Position numbers and translations under genes: made by a program. A stretch of DNA of 64,000 bases from Kondoa malvinella (lineage: Eukaryota; Basidiomycota; Agaricostilbomycetes; Agaricostilbales; Kondoaceae). A model generated the notes under the pieces. The model worked only from the letters and a program-made list of their open reading frames with translations, did not search any database and was not told the origin of the DNA. The DNA is taken from assembly GCA_039545315.1 (NCBI GenBank), contig BCIM01000002.1, forward strand, positions 1,577,369 through 1,641,368, given 5' to 3'. Below, piece by piece: positions 57,668-64,000 of the stretch (its first letter is position 1; every line of letters begins with the position of its first letter).

Positions 57668-58410
57668 GCTACTGAACTTGCGCACAGGGTGTTGATAAAG
57701 AGAGGAAAGACAGAGAGGAGCGAGTTGCTGAGAGTCGCTATAGCCACGTTTCTCCAGACTTTTGGCAGCTCATCCAGCCTCACGAGGATCTTCTACGCGC
57801 TGGCTTGACCTCCTTGGAGAATTGCAATTTGGGTGACGGGCAGCCGACGGAGACAGATGCAGGCGACACAAAAGCAGGGTATCGTTGATGAGCAGCTTAA
57901 GCGAGAGCTGCTTTGGGTATTGCACACACAGCAGATAAGGGTAATTAGCCGATTTGGTTGAATGAAAAGAAGCGTGTTGGTCTTCTCGCAACAGCCGTGT
58001 CGCTGTATGTGCCCAACGCTGCAGCTGTTCAGAGGGTACAAGGCTCTCTAGCTGCTGTCTGCTTTGCCTTGCATCGCTTTGGTGCTGTGCCAGAAACTAT
58101 AAATGCGTCCAAGTTGCGCTCCCTGCTCAATTTCGTTGCCAAGCGGTTCGGCTAGCGACTCGTCACCGGCCTGCCTATCTGCACATGTGTTCTCGTCTCT
58201 TTGCTCCTTGTCTTCCTCTTGCTATCGGGACACGAAACGTCAAGATGTCAGGGTTTTCTGCTTCCGTTTGTTCTCCTCGCCTTGTCGCTCTCTCTGTGTC
58301 TCACGCTGCAGCAGCGCATCCGCTCTGGGTTCAATTTGAACACAACTTTGTCGGCCAAACGCTTTTCCTCCAGCATACCAGACTTCTCCCTACCTAAATA
58401 CAATCAACGA
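57668..58410. other. Divergent region, possible 5' exon of the alpha/beta hydrolase
   Basis: About 740 bp. The hydrolase frame is open from 58,201 with a hydrophobic stretch (LLPFVLLALSLSLCLTLQQR) but only a TTG upstream of 58,411. An ATG at 58,245 in another frame begins MSGFSASVCSPRL. A spliced N-terminal anchor or leader is possible. Confidence 0.35.
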
Positions 58411-59283
58411 ATGACACTCGCAAACGGTAACCAGCTAAGCTACTCGATCCTCGGTCCATATACTGCCAAGCAGAGTGTCTTCCTCTTTCATGGCAACCCT
58501 TCGAGTCGTTTGGAAGTCGCAGACTGGACCAATGTTGTAGAAGAGCTCAACTTTCGTATCATCTGCATTGATCGACCTGGTCTCGGCCTTTCGACATATC
58601 AAGCAAACAGGACACTGTCGAGTTGGCCATCTCAAGTACTTGAACTAGCGGATCATCTCGATATCGAACACATCAAAGTCGCTGGATCATCCGGCGGCGG
58701 CCCATACGCTCTTGCCTGTGCTCATCAGCTACCTCCATCACGCCTGATCAATACGGCTATCATTGCCGGCATAGGCGAGTTCAGTCTCGGACGATTTTGG
58801 GCTGCAAGTCGGCAACAATTCATTTCGTGGTGTCTGGCGAAATATCTACCCAGTCTACGTGCCGCTATTGTCAAGAGCTCCCTTCTTCCCCCTGTACAAA
58901 GCTCAGACCCAAAAGTCTATGAAGCATTCATCGACAAACTCATCACTTCTTTCGGCAAAGAAGCACAATCCATGTTTCCCCCAAACTCACTAGAACGTCA
59001 TACACTCGCTTGTACATTCAAGGAACATTTTAGTCAAGGTCTAGAAGGTCATTTGCAAGAAGTAAAAGTCCTGACTTCACCTTGGCCTTTCCGGATGGAA
59101 GATATTCAGGGCAATGTTAGGCTGTTTTGGGGTAACAAGGATGATTTGGCTCCGCTGTCAATGGGTCAAGAGATGGCGAAGAGAATACCTGGTGCAGAAT
59201 TGAAGGTCTTTGACGGCGCGGATCATTTCTCTTTGACTTATCGGCATGGGAAGGAGATCATGGAGGACTTCTTGGGTCGCTGA
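58411..59283 (+). CDS. Alpha/beta hydrolase fold protein
   Basis: A soluble alpha/beta hydrolase of unknown substrate. MTLANGNQLSYSILGP is the usual first strand. The oxyanion region HG is FLFHGNPSSRLE. The nucleophile elbow is AGSSGGGPYA, a GxSxG variant. The acid residue is likely in LFWGNKDDLAPLSMG and the His in FDGADHFSLTY. Cap-region helices lie between. One exon only. ATG at 58411 is the first clear in-frame ATG and fits the fold, but a short spliced leader is possible. Stop at 59281-59283. Confidence 0.83.
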   Translation: MTLANGNQLSYSILGPYTAKQSVFLFHGNPSSRLEVADWTNVVEELNFRIICIDRPGLGLSTYQANRTLSSWPSQVLELADHLDIEHIKVAGSSGGGPYALACAHQLPPSRLINTAIIAGIGEFSLGRFWAASRQQFISWCLAKYLPSLRAAIVKSSLLPPVQSSDPKVYEAFIDKLITSFGKEAQSMFPPNSLERHTLACTFKEHFSQGLEGHLQEVKVLTSPWPFRMEDIQGNVRLFWGNKDDLAPLSMGQEMAKRIPGAELKVFDGADHFSLTYRHGKEIMEDFLGR

Positions 59284-59656
59284 GCACTGTTGCTCAGTAT
59301 TCAAGTGGGAAGGGAGCGCTTTTTACGGGTTATCGAGGAATGCATCGTTTCATCTTTACGGATCATATGACCTCCTTCTCCTCATGCCACGACCAGCTTA
59401 AATGATGGCGCAATATACCTACTTCTGTGCTTGCTTGACTCTCAACATTTGATACCCTGCATAGCGCAATCTATCGCGTCACCCAGACGCGACCGTCATA
59501 TCCTCTGTCTCGACATATTGCCAGAACACGGCGTCTCGTCCAGCTACCTGCTCTTTCGTCTCTCGAATAGCTCAGCTTGCATCTATGTGCGTCTGCTTGC
59601 TTGTCCTTCGTGCTGCTCCCTGAACTCCTGTCTGTTGCTCAGATCCCTCTCGAACA
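59284..59656. other. Intergenic region
   Basis: About 370 bp between two rightward genes. It is pyrimidine-rich near 59,520-59,650, as is common just upstream of fungal start codons. No other feature. Confidence 0.4.
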
Positions 59657-62600
59657 ATGGAATCGCCTGACATACCATATGAATACCTGCAGAAGCTTCA
59701 GCGGCTGCACGAGGACATACCATACCTCAAGGCGGAGCTCGCACGACAAGAGATTTTACACTCAAGCAAATGTCGCAGTGTGGCTCGCCTGAAGCTCCTT
59801 ACAGCATATACTCTTCCGCAGCAAGTAGCCACTCTTAAGGAGCTTGCACACAAGATAGATCAGATCTCGGACTCTGTCAAAGACAACAAGAGCAAACGAG
59901 CAATCCATGACGGCCTGATGAAAGAGGTGTCCCAACAGCAAGATAGCCTTACCGATCTTTTGCTTCAATGGGATATTGTCTTTCGTGCCATTCGAGCATC
60001 GGAATCTGCACCTACAGGTCCTAGCTTTATGGACTCAATCGCCGCATCATCCGGCGAATCAATCATTACCTTCCTATCTTGTATCCTCTCTTCTTCCGCA
60101 CCCTCAGCTATAGCAAAATCGTTGATGCAGAAGCAAGGGTCGGATTTACTGCGTCTTCCGACCGCGCTTCGACCATATCTCATTCTTCTAGTGGAAGCAA
60201 AAGGCGTGCTGGCTTGTGCGAATTTTATGGAAATGATGCTGGGCGTGGCTATAGAAGAGCTCGAAGCCTTGGAACTAGCGGATGCACATACATCCAGGCA
60301 GAGGGAGTTGGAGGCAGTTGTGATTGGTCTGCTAGAACAGTGCGAAGGGTTAAAGGTGGAAGTACCGGTGAAGGCTTCCACAGCGAAGGATCCTTTTGTG
60401 CCGAGTCGAGGTCCATTCCACCTAGGCTTGGAGTTCCAGCAAGTGTTGTTAGAAATTTTGGACGAGGGTAGAAAGATCAGGGCGTTTGTCAAGAGCACCG
60501 CTACTGGGCAAGCGGAAGAGGCGAAGAGCAGTCGGACAACTCAAGAATCACCTTCTTTCTGGCACGAAACAGGCTCAACTATCATGGGCATCTCAAATTC
60601 CATCATTTCAACGCCTGGCAATCTGATAGCGTCTACCTTCATGCCCCGGCAGGATCCTTCACAGAAATTAATTACCAGTATACCTCAGCAAACCAAGGAG
60701 CTGAAAGCAAAATACGATCTGCTACACACTCGCTCCGCTGTCGCTTTGTTACAGGCTTTGACTCCAGCAGAAACAGAACAACAGATCCCTTTGCAGCTCT
60801 ATCTTATCCGACGCTTACTTCAGAACCAATTTCCTTCAGATACGCGCCCAACAGCACATAGAAGAGCGCTTCTGCTGCTTGTCATCCGCTACTACGGCTT
60901 CACCTATCTGTCCTATATCCTATCTAGACTCGGCAGCGGGGATATTCTAGACGGCGTTCACATCAGCAGACAAGACTCAACAGATCTCATTTTGCCTTTG
61001 CATCGTCGCGCTTACATGGCTCTGATCGATGCGACTGGTTTCACAGCAGATGGCGTCGAGAATCGCTTCGTTAAGGAACTTCTTTCAGATTCAGGTGGTC
61101 CGAACCAAACCAGCTTCGTCAACGGTCTCAGAACACTAAGAATTGCCAGTCGTGCCTTCCTGTCTTCTTTTCTGGCTCCTGTCCAGCCTGTGGAAGAGCT
61201 TCAAACTCAGGTTGAGCGGAGTTTTGTGATCAATAGATTTGGAGTCCTTGAGCTTTGGGAAGCTCTCGGTTCTGCTGTTCCACTTTTCAGCCATGTGGAT
61301 GCTTCAAGCCCTTCGTCCGCCAGCTATGCTCCCTTCGATCGTCCTTCATTCAGCTTCAAGACAAGAACAACTTCCAGCGAAACTATACCCCGTGTCCAGC
61401 AAAGCTCACAGCAGCCGGAAGATCAGCAACCTTCCGGCGATCTGTTTGCGCAAATTCGCGAAGCAATGAGCAACTTGAAAGCCTTGCGGAATCAAGATTC
61501 GTCCGAATCTGACTGGACCCTATTCTTCTTCAATGCGAGGGGTCAGTCAAGGAAGAATCGCGTTTCGCGCAATTTGGCAGTCTCATTGACCGCGGACACG
61601 CCAGCAAGGTCGACAGCGACTACTACATCATCAGAAGACCCTTTCCTTACTTCAACTGGGCAGACTCCTGCATCCAAAGCAGCTCAGGGCTCTATCATCA
61701 GCTGGGGTCGGAAACCCAAATCACTCAGTACACCGATATTACTGAAGCCAGCCGGCGGCCTGAAAGACGCTGAAACGGCTCTATTCGCTCGCGTCCTCAA
61801 ATACTCTTTCACCAACCTCAATGCAGACTGTCGTTCTGGTGACGACCTGTCCTCTTTCCTCTGGCGCATGTTCGACCAAGCGAGAGACAGACAAGACTTC
61901 GATGTAGTCTCCAGCCTATCTCAAGCTTGTCAGAAACTTTCATCTTTCGCCCTAGATCGTCCGCAACTGTTGACCGAGGGCGCTTCTGCTGTGATGCAGG
62001 CTGTCCTAGCACCATCGTACGTCGAATTCAACCTTATCAAGCACAAGATAGACGCCTATACATCTGCGCTGTCTCGGCTGCGGTCTACCTGCGCTCGCCT
62101 GCTGCCTGCCGCTCGTCATTGGCTGTCCCTGTTGGACAATATCAGAATACGCATCTACTATCTAGACCAACAAATCGAACCTTATCCAATTCTACTTGAT
62201 ACCGTGGACCGCATCAATGACGGATCGCGATCGCAGGAAAATCGCAAGGCAGCTTTTCAGCGTTTCCGCTCATGGGTAGACGCCAACCAAGTTCACGAAT
62301 TCATGCCTTTCTCGGCTGCAACAGAGGACGAAGCAGAATCGGAATTTGCAGAAGTCTTGATGCATGTTGATCGAGTGGCAGGGAAATTGAGTGAGGTGGA
62401 AGAGTTATCAATGTTCTTCAACCGGGAGTCCGCTCAGCTCAAGTCTTTCGAACGCAACATGTCCAGATCAGGGAGGAATGCGGCTACACCGACAAACAGT
62501 CCAAACCCGATGACCTTTGTTCTTGCCAATTCTTCCCAGATGATTGATCGCTTCGGCAAAATGCTGCCTCAGAAGGATGCTCCGCGAGCAGAAGCAAATA

Positions 62601-63700
62601 TTGATGGCCCATTTGTATTCCTGGAATGCGGTGCAGTCCCTTCTGCTTTTATCCAGCAAAGCGACTCCTGCTCAAGTCCGTCAACAGCCATCGATTCTTG
62701 GATACTTCGAGTCCAGCTCCGCCTGTCCGGCTACGTTGCTAGTCATCTTCACTCTGACAGCCGCATAACTTTCGATTCCCTTGGCAGCGACGCCTGGTTT
62801 GAATCATATTCCGCCCCGAAAAAGGCTCTGTCACCAGCTCTGCAGAGTATCGGGACTCTGACCAGCACATTCTTGCGACGCTTCACTCTGCATCCCTCAC
62901 CGGTCTCGAAGAACGCTGCTTTAGCAGATCTCGAGCAGGTCTTGGTTGGAGCCTTGTTGATGGAAAAGACGTCAAAGCAAGTGGATCCTCCCAGCTACTT
63001 CAGAAGAGCATCCGTCAGCCTTACGCGGCGCACTTCTTATCTCCAAGATGGACCAAGTAGTCCAACTCGTAAAGGAAGGCACGCGGTTCCTGACCAAAGC
63101 GAAGGCAGCGCCAGCGGAGAAGCACCTAGTGTGCCTGCTACAACACCAGGGCTAGATTCGTTCATCGAGAAGCCATTTACGTCGCAAGCGGCAAGGTCAC
63201 CTGCAGCAGTCGAGCAGCCCTCGACCGACGTCATACTGAATAACCTCGAACCAATCATTTTGAGCGTGAGACCGCCTCACCTATTTGTACGCCAGGAGCC
63301 TCATGAATTCGGACTTACTGGCTGAAAATTTTTCATTGTTCTCTATAGGCAGCTCTCCAGATGTGTGCCATTCTTATCCCAAGTTCAGTTCTAGACATAC
63401 GCGATGACGCTAAGGTGAGCTCTTTGCCAGCTCTCGCCGTTAGCCTCTGATATCCCAATCAGGCCTATTGGGATCTTGCTCTCGCTGCTCTTTCAGCTAA
63501 GCAGGACTTTGTCCGCGAAATGGTGTCTACTTCTATTGATTTGCTGCCAAGAGGACTCGAGCAAGAGCGGGAAGCAGCAAGACGACTGCTGGCGATCGGC
63601 ATGTCCTGCTTTGTAGTTTGTTCGATCGCAGCTAATTTGTCTCACAGCTGCTCGCGAAGGGAACGAACAAGCGAAGGAGCTCCTACCGTCTCTTCGATAA
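59657..63700 (+). CDS. Large unrecognised protein (~1,260 residues)
   Basis: Function unknown. The first exon is 3.6 kb (59657-63286), the longest uninterrupted coding stretch here. It starts MESPDIPYEYLQKLQRLHED, with helical, coiled-coil-like sequence (ATLKELAHKIDQISDSVKDN). Helical blocks follow (RRALLLLVIRYYGFTYLSYI; ETALFARVLKYSFTNLNADC; LDNIRIRIYYLDQQIEPYPI) separated by Ser-rich linkers. An in-frame TGA near 63,325 is spliced out by intron 63287-63348, joining SVRPPHLF to AALQMCAILIPSSVLDI. Intron 63415-63462 joins DDAK to AYWDLALAALSAKQDFVREM. A probable GC-AG intron 63599-63647 joins LLAI to AAREGNEQAKELLPSLR and TAA 63698-63700. The protein is likely cytosolic; no catalytic motif is visible. 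Confidence 0.8.
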
Positions 63701-63842
63701 TGCAGCTGTCAGCTCGATTCGCTCAACTCTCCAATTGTGTACGTACAGCTGCCTCTACTTTCTTCTGCACACTTGCGCAACAACAGCGCACTTGCGAGCG
63801 ACCACGCGGACGAAACATCCATTACAAAGTCAGCCTGTACAC

Positions 63843-64000
63843 ATGGCACCTTTCATCTCATCTGTATCTGATTGCCAACCGCCGACAAGCGCCAGCTTCT
63901 GTTACTCTAAATCCAATCGAAAACCCAGAAGTGGAGAATCGGATGACTTGGGTTGCTCATTTCATTCGCTCTCGGACCTCGCGAAAATTCAGAGCACCTC
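63843..64000 (+). CDS. Possible start of another rightward gene, cut by the window end
   Basis: From ATG 63843 the frame MAPFISSVSDCQPPTSASFC stays open for about 52 codons to the window end, continuing Ser-rich (FHSLSDLAKIQST). The composition resembles a disordered fungal N-terminus. With no splice sites or homology it remains a guess. Confidence 0.35.
   Translation, partial: MAPFISSVSDCQPPTSASFCYSKSNRKPRSGESDDLGCSFHSLSDLAKIQST

Overview
This window looks like nuclear DNA from a fungus, very probably a basidiomycete with a compact genome. Genes are closely packed on both strands and cut by many short introns (mostly 44-72 nt, GTRNGY donors, short CTNAY-like branch sites close to the acceptor). 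The gene set is fungal throughout: SIP5, a DEP-RGS regulator, a vacuolar PQ-loop transporter, VMA16, a Dal5-type permease and a LAMMER kinase. A multi-pass protein resembling the basidiomycete DUF6534 family supports Basidiomycota. I cannot name the genus. I saw no tRNA, rRNA, transposase, integrase, reverse transcriptase, CRISPR array or plasmid feature.

Layout. 1-6.5 kb: a truncated short-chain dehydrogenase, a divergent beta-lactamase-like serine hydrolase, and an allantoate-type MFS permease after a 1.8 kb spacer. 6.9-19 kb: a minus-strand run of PP2A B56 subunit, SIP5, COG4 and two unrecognised proteins. 20-24.6 kb: a DEP-RGS protein and a single-pass membrane protein. 25.8-30.1 kb: the most accessory-looking stretch, with two diverged paralogues carrying a conserved Cys-rich tail, a gene with a 30-residue internal duplication between them, and a duplicated non-coding block. 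30.1-41.2 kb: a membrane-anchored aldehyde dehydrogenase, VMA16, a hypothetical, D-amino-acid oxidase, a DUF4385 protein, the DUF6534-like protein and mitochondrial QRI7. 41.9-51.8 kb: F-box protein, tubby-like protein, LIM protein, LRR protein and class-3 lipase. 53-64 kb: LAMMER kinase, a small SAP-like protein, PQ-loop transporter, alpha/beta hydrolase, a very large unknown protein, and the possible start of another gene.

Most genes are unlinked housekeeping or signalling functions: Golgi tethering, vacuole acidification and amino-acid transport, phosphatase and kinase regulation, mitochondrial tRNA modification, and G-protein or actin-associated signalling. I do not see a biosynthetic cluster or a defence island. 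The best candidate for something undescribed is the paralogue locus at 25.8-30.1 kb. Secondary candidates are two probable GC-AG introns, a small SAP-like gene at 55.2-55.7 kb and the roughly 1,260-residue unknown at 59.7-63.7 kb. All exon joins were made by eye from splice signals and frame and need transcript support.
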